From assembly GCF_003369915.1 (NCBI RefSeq), contig NC_046674.1, forward strand, positions 13,454,001 to 13,518,000: DNA of 64,000 bases, read 5' to 3'. This document shows, one piece after another, positions 22,817-36,400 of this stretch (position 1 is the stretch's first letter; each line of letters opens with the position of its first letter). Position numbers and translations under genes: made by a program. The DNA comes from Drosophila miranda. Its lineage: Eukaryota; Arthropoda; Insecta; Diptera; Drosophilidae. The notes beneath the pieces are model-generated. The model did not search any database, was not told where the DNA came from, and saw nothing but the letters and a program-made list of their open reading frames with translations.

Positions 22817-23294
22817 TTCGTTCCAATTCCAAGGCTTCCATGCTCTCTTTCTGGGTCTAATCCTAAGTGCTCTCTCATTCCATCCTCTCTGGCCACCGGG
22901 CGCCGCATCCTAACTGCATGACTATTGGAAATTTGCATTTGCTTTTGCTCAGCTTCTCGCCGCTTGCAAAAACTGCTGCCGAAGGAAAGTGAAGGAGAGG
23001 CTCAATGGAATGTTTGTCTCGCTCTTTCGAATGCAAAGGGAGATCGACCGAACACCTGTGGGTGGGGGTGAGAATGCGAATGGTTTGTCGCGCCTCAAAA
23101 CATACCAACTCGTTTATCTGTATACAAAAAAACAGACCATTAGACTTAGTTTAAGCAATCAAGAACTTTTTAAAATGTTGTCATTTTATCTTAGACTAGA
23201 TGCTTTGTTTTTGTAGTTCTCTTAGCCTTGGCCATGAGTTTTGTTGGAGCTGTAATCGTGAGGAGCTAACAATTGTCGTAGTTGTCTTTTCAAA

Positions 23295-25555
23295 ATGTCC
23301 GCATGCATACGGGATCCGCCTCAGACTCTGATGTTCTGCTATAACTGCAAGGCGGTGTATAGAGGGTAAGTAGAAATAAAATATAGGAGCACTTTTGTCA
23401 GGCCCTGTTTTTTTTTTTCAGAGTTCCTTTCAGGCCATGCCCCCAATGTTGCGCTAGATATACGTTCCAGCAGCCCCTCTACTGTCCGGAGGAGTTCGAA
23501 AAGTTCTCGGCCATGGGCTCTCCATGCTTTCAGTGCAAACAGCCGGATTGTCCACCCGAGGAGGATGGGTATGAAAAATGTCCGGAAGATGCCGCAGCAA
23601 AGGGAAAGGGTAAAAAGGTGACTTTAGCAATCAAAAAGGGGCAAAAACAAAAAACAGAAAAACCGAAGACTAAGGCCGGAACTAAACAGACTGTTAGGGC
23701 AAACAATGAACCAAAGCGGACGGGTAAAAAGACGCCTGGGAAAGGACAAGGACCGTCTGGCATGCCTGGTAAAGGAGCTAAGAGTCGGGCTGCCCAAGAA
23801 GGATCATCCGAGCAGGGTACGGTTCCTAGGACTCAGGTGATGCAAGGAATGACTCCTTGTCAGTGTGGTGTTTACCCTCAACAACGAGGAATGCCTGTTC
23901 CGGGGACACAAGTCCCAATACCCAGATGTCGAATAGGACCTTTCGGAGCTATAGGACCTGAAGGATCAGCACCAAATACAGGGTATGCAGATCCAGGATC
24001 CATGCCACTGGGGTGTGGCGCACAAGGTATGACCTGTTGTGGCCTACAATGTATGCCAGGATATTGTTCACAAGGTATGCAGATATATGAGGCTGATGGA
24101 CAAACATCAAATATTTACGGAGCTCCTGGACCCGTAAGATCACCGTATTCACAACCTGGTTTACCCAATGGACAATATGGGGCTGGCACCCCTCCTGGAT
24201 GTCCCCCAGTACGGGCAGCGGGACTGCCCAGCAAACGTGGGCAACAGTTTAATCCCTGCACGGGGGAGCTCGTGTGCACATGTCGAGCTCGGTGCGATTT
24301 GTATTCAAGGAAGTCGCCACAAAAGAATAACAGCTATGGAGAAGGCTGTGATCAGTACAATCGAAAAGTGGAAGCTTTTCAGCGGTGAGTTTCCCGTCAG
24401 AGTCCCATTCACAAAAAATGGAGCTCTAGCTCTAGCCACAAATAGTACAAAATTAAATAGCCCAAGGTCCGAGATCGAGGCATTAATCTGTCCAATGTCA
24501 TCTGCAGCGTGCTCAAATCGCTGCAATTGTGTTATCCAGCGAATGGTTTGCAGGACTGCTGTCTCCAGCAGCCCATCGACCTAGAGATGGCCAACAAGAC
24601 GGGTGAGGGCGAACCCAAGAGGACAAAGAAATCGTCACCGAAACGCAAACCTTCCAAAAGCGATACAAATAGTAAGAAGGCTGCCTCCCCTGCAGTTGCA
24701 CCCGATGCCAAATCAAACGCATCAGTGTCGCCTTCCACCCAACCGGCAATTGGGGAAGACACAAAGGCTGTAACGCCTGACGCATCCACCGCGAATGCTC
24801 CCTGTGCGTGTCCCCCTGCAGTCAGTTCGCGACCATCGATGCGCTCCTTCTGCTGCAACACCAGCTGCATGATAAGGTCAGTTATCCCTGAGAACATTAG
24901 CCATTAAGATCAATCCCTTACAGCGAGGCCTCTCCACAGCTCCGACGAATGCACGCAGACGGCATCGGGAAAGTCCAATAAGTACCCATCTGATTGCACG
25001 CCAGATCAGGGCGAACCAGCAGCAGCACCACAACCACCCAGTTCCTGCCAAATCTGCTGCAATGGCAACTGCAATTCCTGCTGCTGGCCCTACTACTACT
25101 GCTACAACCCATACACTGGCTGCTACTACTGGTACCCGAATCCCAATTGCTGCAATGGCTGCCAAAGTTGCTGTGCGCCGAATCCTCTGGAGAAGATACC
25201 CGAAAAACCCCAGGGCAAGGAAGCAGCTCCAGGGAAAAGAGCATCAGCAGCAGCAGCTGCCGCAGGGCCCAAAGGAAAGAAGAAAAATGATAGGAAAGTG
25301 GGCGGCGGGCCAGAGCTGATGAAGAAGAACAATCTCTACGACGAAAGAATGAGCTGTAACCAGAGCTTCAGCCTGGGCTGTAACCAGGGCTGTAACCTTA
25401 TATGCGCCATCCCCAAAGCGCCAAACTGCAGCCGCCCACATCAGCCATTTGAGGCAGGCTCTTATCCCAGGCGTTCTCCCACGGCGCAGCCCCGTGACTG
25501 CTCCCCCTATGGGCAGATTGGAGTGGCCGGCAAAATTGGAGGCAAAAACTGTTGA
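23295..25555 (+). CDS. Cys-rich protein with N-terminal CxxC zinc-ribbon-like region
   Basis: Four exons: 23295-23365, 23422-24384, 24508-24876 and 24940-25555. They sum to 2019 bases, giving 672 residues. Start ATG 23295 (MSACIRDPPQTLMFCYNC). The first ~80 residues contain CYNCKAVYRG, CPQCCARY, CPEEF and CFQCKQPDC, i.e. four Cys pairs with spacing like treble-clef or ribbon zinc sites. A Lys-rich linker follows, then a Gly/Pro/Met/Cys-rich stretch (QGMTCCGLQCMPGYCSQGMQ), a second Lys/Ser-rich part, and an exon 4 with CQICCNGNCNSCCWPYYYCY and CNGCQSCCAP. Exon 4 could use either of two acceptors; only the CTCCACAG acceptor at 24939 keeps the frame open. No family is recognised. Confidence 0.75.
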
Positions 25556-27339
25556 TCCAAGTGTCGGGTGTAGCAGGTCGACTCTCAAATCTCGCTTGGA
25601 CGTGAAATGTGCACGACTCGGACGACATGTTCTCCTCTATGTCTCGAAATTAAACGTTGAATACTTTTTACCACCTTAAAAAACTTATGAAAGACGGACA
25701 CTTCCAAAGAAAAATCGAGTTTTTCTACTGAAAATCCCTCGAAATATTCGTAGGTGACACAGAATTCCTAAAGATCTGGGGCAATGAGAGCTGTAGCACC
25801 CTATGCCAACCCAGATTATGCTGTACTTTCTGTTACAATAAGTTCTCATTTTTAGGTCGGTTTAAAACAGGGACCGTAGGGACTCTAATTTTTATAATAC
25901 AAATTAGTTTCTGATTTTTGATAGAGTTTAATTTTGAAATATTGATGAACTATTTTTATTTTCAATTTGAAAAGTACTAATTAAGAATAAGAGTTATAAA
26001 ACAATTTATTTCCAAAAGAAAATTGAAAATAAATATGTATATGTGTATATTATAATAATAAAAATTATGAAATAAAAACTTATTTCGGTTTTTTATTATT
26101 AAAATAAGTAATAGCTCCTATTCTTAATTAAATTTAATTTTAAAAATTAAATTTTGTTGTTTCAATTTGTATTATACAAATTAAACATATTTACAAAACA
26201 TAAGTATTAATTATTATACGTGATGGAAATATAGTGCAGTTCATTTTAATAGTATTTTGTTTATTAGTTCAAATCTGATCTGTATTTGCTGTACCGTTTA
26301 TACACTCGTGAATGTTCGTTTCCTTTGTGTACATATATTTATAGTATATATAATGTACATACAATTTATATATAGATTTTTTTTCAAAAGATTTGTGGGC
26401 TTCTTTTTTGTTTTGTAGAAAAACTTAAAAAGTTCCTTTTGTCATTTAAAATTAAATAGGCTTTTCAAGGGTCGTGTTTGTGGTTTTTAGAAAAAGATAC
26501 CTAACTAAAAACTATGAACATAGCACATTGTAAATATTTTTGTTTTTTTTTTTGTGTAGTGCAGCTGCAGCCATAAATATTGTATGCTCGTAATCGTACG
26601 GAGGGGTGCGGGGAATATTCGATTGTTAAATATAAAAAAAAAAAATACACTATATAGCTATAGGGGAAGGATGGATGAATATTCCAGCACATGATATATA
26701 TATGGGTATGGGGTATGGGTATAGATATGGGGTTTGGGGTTTTCGGGTTTTCGGGCTGGGGCTTAAACTCAGTTTTGGCTTGCATTTTGCCCCACTACGC
26801 TATGTTACGATACGTTTACTGTTTGCTTGGGTCTAGCTTTCGTGTGTTCTGTTGTACATATGCCATGTATCCACCCGCGTATTCAGTATATTTGCATGTA
26901 TATCATACGTTATATATTAATAAATGGTTACTCTTAGAACTAGCTGGACTCTGTACCTGCCCTTATTCATGTTTGCATCCTGCACTCATTTGTAAGCTTT
27001 AACAATTATGGGGGTTTCGAAATTATACAGAAAAAAACAAAAACTACATATGCTTTGCAGAGAAAATATTTACATTCGACAACTGTTGGGGAAGGCGGGG
27101 AGGAACAAGAACTCCAAAAGACAATAATCTGTGTGTGTTTTTTTGTTACAATTATTTGTGTTTTACGTGTGGTATAGTAGTTTTTGTTTTGAATCACATG
27201 TTGCACTGCCAACTCAATAGAATGGTGGGGCTGGGGATTTGAATAACTTAAGGAAATGTTGATAAAGATTGCCGATGCCTGTCCTGTGTGTACTGTGTGT
27301 ACTGTGTGTACTGTGTGTCCTGTGCGCCCTGTGCGCCGC
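25556..27339. other. intergenic / probable Atg1 3' untranslated region
   Basis: Very AT-rich and without coding content. The right part, up to 27339, is presumably the 3' UTR of the minus-strand Atg1 gene. Bases 25885-26190 form an imperfect, AT-only inverted repeat (AATACAAATTAG near 25900 against CAATTTGTATTATAC near 26165; CTAATTAAGAATAAGAG against CTCCTATTCTTAATTA). A short tandem array of TGTGTACTG/TGTGCGCCC units lies at 27285-27338, next to the Atg1 stop codon. Confidence 0.5.
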
Positions 27340-30300
27340 TTAGGCATTCTCATCGGTCACATAGATGTAGCCATGCTGTTGCAATATGCTCAAACGCTTC
27401 TCAACGGCATCGCGATCTGTCAGAGAGATAGTGGAGCAGAGATTAGTTACAACGTCTGGTGGGAGCTAAGCCATTATCTATTTTCCTACATTTGTTCAGC
27501 AGCATCTTGTCCTGTGGATGATTGCACTTTTGCACCAACGAATGCAGCAGAATGTGTGCGGTATTATAGCGCTCGAAGCAGTTCTTGGTGTTCTTCAGTA
27601 GCTCATCCAAAGCAGCTGCCTGGCACTGCGAATTCGGGATACAAAATATACATTATATGCTGTGCCATAGATGTCTGTGCCTTTCTTACCATATCCAGAG
27701 CATAGTCGTATAGTATCTTGTCGGCTGTTATGTTAAATGCATTCGCCTTCTGCAGTAGGCCGCTGCCATTGAGCCGCTTCGACTCGAACAGTATGCTCCG
27801 ATACTTGGCGTTCATTGTGAGCAGAGCTAGCGGACGCAAAAGGAAAATAAAGAGGCATTCTTTACAGACTGTTTTGTAGAGCCACTCACCATTCTTCACA
27901 TTCGACGATGGCTTTAGCTGGCCATTACGCAGCTGCTGCGAGGCCAGAGTCAGGCCAGAGGAGAGCAGCTGGAGGGCACGGACGAGCAACACCAGACGCT
28001 CGGCCCGCTTGCAGTGCTCCGGTGCATGGGGCGGTATCTGCTGGGGATCCGCCGAGTTGGCTGCCGTCTGGCTGCCGGCCACCATCAGGGTGGAGAGGGG
28101 TGCGCAACGCGAGTCCGCCACCTCCTGGATGCAGTCGGTGAGGGCCAGCACAAAGTTCAGCTTGGACAGCGTCTCGTTATGCTCGCGATCCATCAGCGTC
28201 TCCTCCGACAGCTCTGGGGCTTGGAATGCATGTGGTTCACCTCCGCCAACGCCAACACCGGTGCCCGTGTCCAGCAGACTGTGCAGTCCCCCGGTAGCTC
28301 CCAGCTCGGGCAGGGTGAAGGCACGCGGTCCGAGCATGTGGTGCTGGTTGTTGTTCTCCGATCCACTGCCAGCGGAGCCAATCGATCCCAGCGAACCGGG
28401 TGCCACCAGCATCGTGGGACTGCCCAGGGTCGGCAGCTTGGTGAGCGCGGCGGACGGAAGAACCGGTGAGCTATTGCCACTCCTGCGCAGCGGCGACTGC
28501 GAGTGTCCGGGCGACACTTGCCAGGTGCTCGGTGCATGCGGCGGCGGGGTCTCCGACAGTGATCCCCCCGAAGCGGACCTTATCCGGGTGGTGGTGCCTC
28601 CCGGTGGTGTTCCAATGGCAAACTGCACTGCCGGCGGCGAGATCGAGTTGATGTCACTGCTCACGCTGCTCTTGCGCTGATCCGGACGCGGCTGCTTCAC
28701 ACTGATGGGCTGAGAGCGTGGCAGCTGCTTGCCAGCCGCAGCCAATGTGGCCACTGTCAGTGGCATGTTGCCTCCCTGCCTGGCCGGAGAGCCGGCCAGT
28801 GCGCCTCCTCCAGCTGGATTGGCGGCCGTTTGGCGGCGTACTGGAGCCGGCACTGGCTTCGGCTCGGAGATGGGCAGACTGCTGGGTCGTGGCGGACTGG
28901 ATTGATTTTGTTGTGGCTGCTGCTGCTGACGCTGGCCTCCGGCTGCGGGCAGTGCCTGCGCCTGGCCCTGACGCTGATCCTCGGGCAGATTCTTGGGCAC
29001 CAGGACAAAGTCATCGGAATCCTCGTGAGAGCTGCACGATCCACTATTGTTCTCGCTATCGCAGAGCACTCCCACATTGGTGATAGTGGCACAAATGGCT
29101 GGATTGGCCACCACGGAAACTAGATGGCCACAAAACAGACACATTTAGAGGATGATCTTTGTCTGGGGAACTTTCTCTTTCGATAGTTACCCGTATTTTC
29201 TTCATCCTGGGCCGCTTCCTGCTCTTCGCGCTCCTTCTGCTGCTGCTCGGCCAGCTTGACCAGCTGCAGTTCCTGTTCCAGTTGCTGTTGCAACGGACTC
29301 TTGGCCTTCACCGGCGGTGTGCTGCCCAGCGGAGGCATATCAACTGTTGACAGATCACAATTTAAGGATAGTCTTTGAGGAAACGCTGATCTCGATCGGC
29401 TTACCTGGCGACACGGCCTTCTTGCCCTGCAGGAAGCGATGCACAAAGAAGTTCTCGTAGGAAATACGGTCCTTGGCATTACGGCGCAGCAAGCACAACA
29501 GCAGATCCCTCAAATCTGGCGACACTCCATGTGGAATCCTTCAGTAAAGAGTCACATTAGAGACTAAATTGGATAAAAATGTTCTTGGGTCACTTACTTT
29601 GGGGCCAGATTGGCATTCTGCTCGTAGTAGAACTTCAGTTCGTTGGGTGTTTGTGCATAGAAGGGCGCCTTTCCAGTCAGACACTGATAGACGATCGTGC
29701 CCAGCGACCAGAGATCCGCTTTGGCATCATACTGCAGCGACATGATCACCTCGGGAGCCTATATATTGGTATAGATATTCGATTTAGGGCTTTATTCATA
29801 TGTGGAGTATAGTTATTCCCTTACCATATACATGGGGGAGCCGCAGAGAGTGGCTGCCATGACGCCCTCGTTTAGAAAACGCGCAAAACCGAAATCCGCT
29901 GTCGGAACAAGAGTGAATTTAAGTCCTGTCCTGTATGCCGTATCCTGTCTAGAGCATACTTACCAATTTTCAGGGTTATCTTCGATGGTGATGGCAATGT
30001 CTTGCCATAGTTGTGCGATAGAAGAATGTTTTGTGGCTTGAGATCACGATGCACAATTCCTTTGGTATAAAGCGCTTTCATAGCACCAGCTAAAAGATAC
30101 CAAACCAAATTAAATAAAGCTATATTTATATGTATGTATAATCCTTACCTAGTTGTATGAGAAACAATCGAACGGTATCCTCGCTCAGGGTCCCCTTTAC
30201 ACTCAGGTAGTCCGCCAAGTCGCCGCCATTGCAGTACTGCAAAAAGATGAAGACAAACAGAAACATTATTATCATAAAAGCAAAAGGTCAAAAGTTCCAG

Positions 30301-33300
30301 AGCGCACATAAATCTTCTACAAACCCTCAGGAGGGGTCTTGGTCCCCGGTCCCCAAAGCAAAGGCAGAAGCAGAAGCAGAAGCAAAGCAAAGCGCGTACT
30401 ATGCAAATGAATTAGGTTCAATCAGTGCAAAATGCCAAGACCCCCAGAGAACCCCATCCCAAGAGCCGCGACTCTTCGTTGCGACTTTTGTCCGACCATC
30501 CATTCAGACAATTATATAAAGAATGTGGGCAAGGTCAATGCGAATGTGATTTATGACAATCAAGAATCCAAGTTGAGGAAAGGAATTGGAATGGGAATTT
30601 GAATTTGAATTAGGGAATTATGTACATATCTTTCTGGAGATTAGACAGCTGCTGCTGGCTTCCGTTCTTAAAGAATTCCGGTTCCTGTTCATGCATATCC
30701 TGTATCAGGAGAGGACTGACAGCTTTTCAAGCAACCTCCAACCCTCTTCCAAGTGCCAGACAAGAGATTCGATCCACACACACGCAAACAAGCCACACAC
30801 TCCGTTATTTCGAGGGTCTCAGAAGGCAGCTGCCAAAAAGTATTGCCGATTCTCTGACCTTGGGCACACTCTCACTCTCCTCTCTCTCACACCTATTGCC
30901 CTGCTTTGCAAGCAGTGCAACGAACAAAAACAAAAACAAAAACCCACTTTCGGACAGCAGAAAATGAGAAAACATATGGACATGTGGACCACTTACTCTC
31001 GCACAACTTAATGAGCAAACAAAGCGAGGCAATAACACAGGCAATATTAGGCAATTAAAACCACAAAATTGAAATGACAAAAGATTTCACTTGCCTTTGT
31101 GAAACCGCTTAACGCACTATACAGAAGCCGAGGGGAGGAGTGGGCAAGAGGGAAAGAGAACGAACATTAAACAGCCAAATGATTTTTTTGCATTAACCAA
31201 GCTCAAAAAAGTCATTGACATGTAAAATGAGTGACAGTAAAAAGAAAAAAATAATTACACAAATTACAATAAAAGTACAGAAAGAGACAAGAAGAGTGGA
31301 AGAACAGAAGAGCGGAAGAACAGAAGAGCAGGGCGCCACATCCACAGCCACAGTGGTGTCGGGGGACTTTTAGAAATTGAACTCTGGTTTTTCTTAATCA
31401 ATGGAAATATGCAAAATCAGCAAACAAGTGCGCATGAGTCAGCGAGTTATTGGAAAATGCACTTATTCATTATAATGAACGAAAATAACCAACAACATTT
31501 GGGGTTTTCAAGTTTCCATCAAAAAGAGCAAGAGAGAGAGAGCTTTGACTCGCTCGCTCTCTCTCTGAGCTGAGCGCGCGTCGCTGCTGCCACTGGCTGG
31601 CTGGTGGGCTGTGGGTCGCTGCTGCCGCTCAGTCTATCACAGACAATCGCGCGACTCGCCCGCCTTGGCTGCAAAAGCTGTAATCGTACGCGGTACTCAC
31701 AAAGAAAGAAACAGTGCAAAAAGCTCGCTGCTGCAATTGCCAAATTGTTGTTAGTGCGTGTGGTCGAAAAAATAACCAATACACGAGTACATAGGCAGCG
31801 TAAAGACACGGCCACAACCCAGGGTATTACGTGTGGAGTGTCTCTGTCTCTGTGTGTTTGTGTTTATGTGCCGCGAAACATTCCAAGTAAAACTCAATGG
31901 ACTAAAGGTCAACATTATTTTTCTAGGCGATAAAAACAAAGCGTGCCGCTATATAGATTTCTGTGCGTGTGTGTGTGTGTATAAAAAAAAAAATATACAC
32001 ATGTAGCCAGTCTACATATATGTATAAAGACAATTGAAATGGAATTAACAATATATAAATATGTACACTGGATGAATCAAGCAAAGTTCACTGTTAAATA
32101 TATTTTAATAAAATTATAAATCAAATCACGTCACACAACAAGCAAATCTAGCTAATCTTTTCATCTCCAGCATTCCGACTTAGTCATGTTATGGTTTTCC
32201 TATACCGATAGATGTAAATTATGTTAACAAAATGTATAAATCTCGTCCAGGGCGGCTATAACGATCGGTTTTTACCCGCAATCAAAGTTAACTTTTCGTT
32301 ATAATAATGATTGACTGAGATGACGGTGTGCGGTGGGTGGTGGGGTTCTTCTCGTTTTTGGGAAACTCTCTACAAAAGTTACATACTATAATTAATAGCA
32401 ACACAGTCACTTAAGAATTATGTCAAACGGAATGGAACAACGAAAGCAAAACGAAGCAGCACAGAGAATTACAAACGAACGAAAAATGATAAGATTAGTG
32501 GTAGTGGTAGAGGCAGGCCGGGGCTAAACATTTACTAATCACTCCGCACAGATTAGGGAGAGGAACAGACAGAGAGAGACAGAGAGAGAGAGAGAGAGCA
32601 AAAGCCGCTAAAGAATCAAACTGATGGCGTCTAAGAAATTTTCGGAGAGGAAGAGAAGAGAGAGAGGGAGAGTTTCGGCGCTCTCTCACCTGCATTGGAT
32701 GGCAAAATTGCCATGCTTGGGGTCTCTGCCCCGACGTCTCAGTTGGGTTTGGGCGTTGAGAATGTGCCGGTGTGTGCGAGCGGATCGAAAAAGCTTCGTC
32801 GAAATTATGTTATGAAAACTGATGTATTTACTATGCCAATCAAATCAGAATAACTTTATAGAATATGGAGTAAAAGTGTCAAGTGAAACAAAACTAATTA
32901 AAATCTATTTTCAGATTGTGAAATTCTCAGCCAAACAAATGAAATGAAATAAACAAACAACAAAACATATATAATTTATATTGCTAAACCAGTCAGTGGA
33001 AAAAATAATAAATAAAACACCAACCATCTAAACAATACAAAATAAAAATCATAATAAAAATGCACGTGTATTATAAATTTGGCTTGCTCTTGATTTTTTT
33101 GCTCAGCGTCAGGTAAAAACCATATCAAAAAAATGTTTTAAACATACGTTTCGAGATCAGATGTAACGGTGATACATGGGCAGGAGAAATTCTATTTGTT
33201 AAACAAATCATCTTTGAAATTTGAAATTCTTATAAGTAGGATGACGCAGGTGCCTGCCATGAGTGGTGGGTATCATTTCTAGACGACAAGACAAAAAGGC

Positions 33301-33445
33301 GAAAGTACAAGGTTTTCATTGAGTAACGATCGTAAGTGATTAATTCTCGAACCTGTTGAGGAAGCGTACGAGTAGCGGGACTTTGACCCTACTCACCGCC
33401 TGTTACTTATATCATTTCCAATTGCAACACTCACGCAGGGGTTAT

Positions 33446-33481
<36 letters not shown>

Positions 33482-36400
33482 CCTCTTAATGGACAGACCT
33501 CGGCAACAGCACTTAATGGTTCCTTCTAATCATATCACCTAATCTGATAAAAATAATAACAATACACCGGTTGCCCCGATAATTTATGCCTTTTTTTTGC
33601 GCCTGGCCTTATCATAATTTTTGTTTGACGGCAGCCGGCAAGAACTACAAAAAACTTGGGCGATTTGAGTGCAAGAAAATCGGACCAAGGAAAAAAACAG
33701 CAAGTGCAGGAAACGCTTGCATTTCATGTATAATCCCCATTCGGGGAACAGCTAGTGTTTCTTTTTGGTGTCAGCTTTTTTGGATGAGTCACATTTTAAT
33801 GGTCTCGTCCTATTCCATGCTGCTTCGTCCATTTACAGTTGAGGAGGGGAAGTATTGTTGTTTTGTTGTATTGAGAGTGAGAGGACTGTAAGCTTTCCAC
33901 TTGAAATACTCCTCTTTTGGGTGGTCCCAGGGGAGGGGGGTTTCCATTTGATCGTCATGGGTCGTTAAGGTTTAAAGGTTGTGCTCGAGCTTGAAGGTAT
34001 TTCTCTTTAAAACCGCAGCAATAATGAGACCTTCTTTATCAGCAATAAAACAATAAGTTTCCGTTCAGTTAAAGACTCTAGTATAAAAAATTTATACCCT
34101 CTAATTTGACCACTTGATTGCCTGATGACTATCCTCAACAATCATTTAAAACTTCAGTCAAGAGTCACGCAATTTGAGTGAATTCTCAAAAGTCAAGTCA
34201 AGACGTTTTTTAAGACGCACTTGACCTGCTCCCCGCACACCCTTGAGAGCAGAGCAGAAGTCTAATGAAGGATTTAGAATCAGGCGAAAGAAATCACGAA
34301 ACAGCAACAAAACCAAAACAAACGGCGAAAGTGAGAGTAAACGAAATCGTGCAAAAAAAAAATAAACCGGTCAAGTTGTCTCTTTTTGCCATGACGTAAA
34401 CAGGTTTGGGTATATGTATGTGTGTCTCTTTCCCACCGCAAGTCTCACATGTACAGTGCGTTACAGTATTTTAAGGCAACAGGGAAAACTTCATTTGCAA
34501 TTAAAACTCATGAGGAAGAGCAGAGCAGAGCATCCACAATATACAGTTGTAAAACGCACCGTAGGCACTCCTCCAGTCACTCTCCCCAGAGAGACAGAAA
34601 GATAAAGAGAGAGAGAGAGAGAGAGAGGGAGAGACATAAACAAAAGCTTATAATGATAGTGAGGAGAGGAAAAAGTTATCGTTCGCTCGCTCGCCTACCT
34701 GTCCTCCATGATACTTGTGTGTATGTGTGTGCGTGTTCGCTTGGCTTTGACGACACTCGTAATTAAATGGGTCAAGTCAAGAGCGTTTTCAGGACAAATT
34801 AGTTGGGTGTGTTCGTTGGTTCGCCTTCAAGACGATGATGTAAGCCTCGTTTTACCCTAGAATTGCCAGGCAGTTTCCATTTTTGGTATATCTATATTTT
34901 TTTTGGCTAAACAAGTTGACGAATTGGTCAATAATTGCTCTATTCTATGCTATTCACCTTTTCAGCATCAGCCACACATTTGCAGCTCCAGCCGCCGCTG
35001 AAGCACAGCTGAATCCGAGCAACAGTTCGGTTGATGATTACATCTACGATGACGATGACTACAGTGAAGAGACGGCGTCCAAGGGATCACCGGAGACAGC
35101 TGAGAACAGACTGATGCCATTCACATCTTCAACAACAACCACAACCACATTTCGACCCACATTTAGTGAGGCTCAATCCCCCCGATTATGCATTCCAATC
35201 GATTATAACTGATTTTTAATCTACTCTAGACATACCACGTCGCAGCAACCTGGTCCTGGAGCCCAGCTGTCCCCGGCAATGCCGCTGCGTGGAGGACAAG
35301 TATATCCAGTGCTCAAATGCGCATCTAACCCATGTGCCCCTGGACATTCCTAGGACGGCGGCCATCATAGACTTGAGCTATAATGTAATTGCCGAGCTGA
35401 GGCCAGAGGACTTTGCCAATCTGTCCCGCCTGGTGGAAATCAATTTGAGCCACAATCTGCTCAGTCATCTGGACAAGGAGGTACGTATATACGTATATAT
35501 AGATCTAAATAATATAATAATCTTAATCCATTTGATTGGCAGGCCTTCCATGGCTTGGACCGTTTGAGGCGGTTGCGTTTGGCCAACAATCGCCTAAACA
35601 AAATCGAACCCGACACCTTTGTGGGGGCCACAGACCTGGAGCTTCTCGATTTGAGCAACAATTCAATCACCCAGCGTTTGGAGGGTTCATTTCTCAATCA
35701 ACCCGGTTTGATCGAGTTCAGTTGCTCGAACTGCAGCTGGACGGAGCTGCCGGAGCAGACGTTCGTCAATATGAGTGCCCTGCAAACGCTGCGCTTGAAC
35801 AACAACGATTTCGAACAGGTACAAGTTTCGCGCCAAAGTTATCGCACTGCCAAATCCCCGATATGTCTATCGATAGTTGGCGCCTGCATGCCAAGGCAAC
35901 CCTGCAGCAGCTGTTCGCCGATTAGCATAGATAGTTGTCCCTCTCGCTCTCTCACGCAATTACTTTACTTGCTTTTGCTTTTCTTTTGACAGAAAATCAA
36001 TACGCGAGCTTTTGCACCGCTAAAAAACATAATTAAACTGAAACTGCCAGAACTGGACCAGGCCAACATCGAGGAGCTGTGCAACCTGCTCAAGTCCATT
36101 GACAACATCAGCTTCAGGCACTTTGATGTGAGCTGCTTCGAACTGGTGCTGGGCACATCGTTCAACGAGAGTCTGATCCAGGCCACAGATCCGCCCTTCA
36201 AGCGGGTGACGGGCCTGCCCACCGCTGCCACCGCCACAGCCCGGCCAGCCGCAACCCCCGCCCCGACACGCACAGGTAAGCGGAACAGACTCCACAGAAC
36301 AATGATGAGAGTAAATACTTATGGCGTGTTTTCCAAACTAAACAGCGAATCGCAATCGGAATAAAATGGCAAACAGCACGGCGGCGGCCATTGAAGTGGT

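Larger units (their letters stand above)
21296..23294. other. intergenic, with P-type element
   Basis: The divergent region between the minus-strand gene starting at 21295 and the plus-strand gene starting at 23295 should hold both promoters. It contains the P-type element at 22351-22808. A 13-base inverted pair AAGTCAGCTCCGC (21670-21682) / GCGGAGCTGACTT (22271-22283) brackets ~600 bases with no coding content; it may be chance. Nothing else is recognised. Confidence 0.5.
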
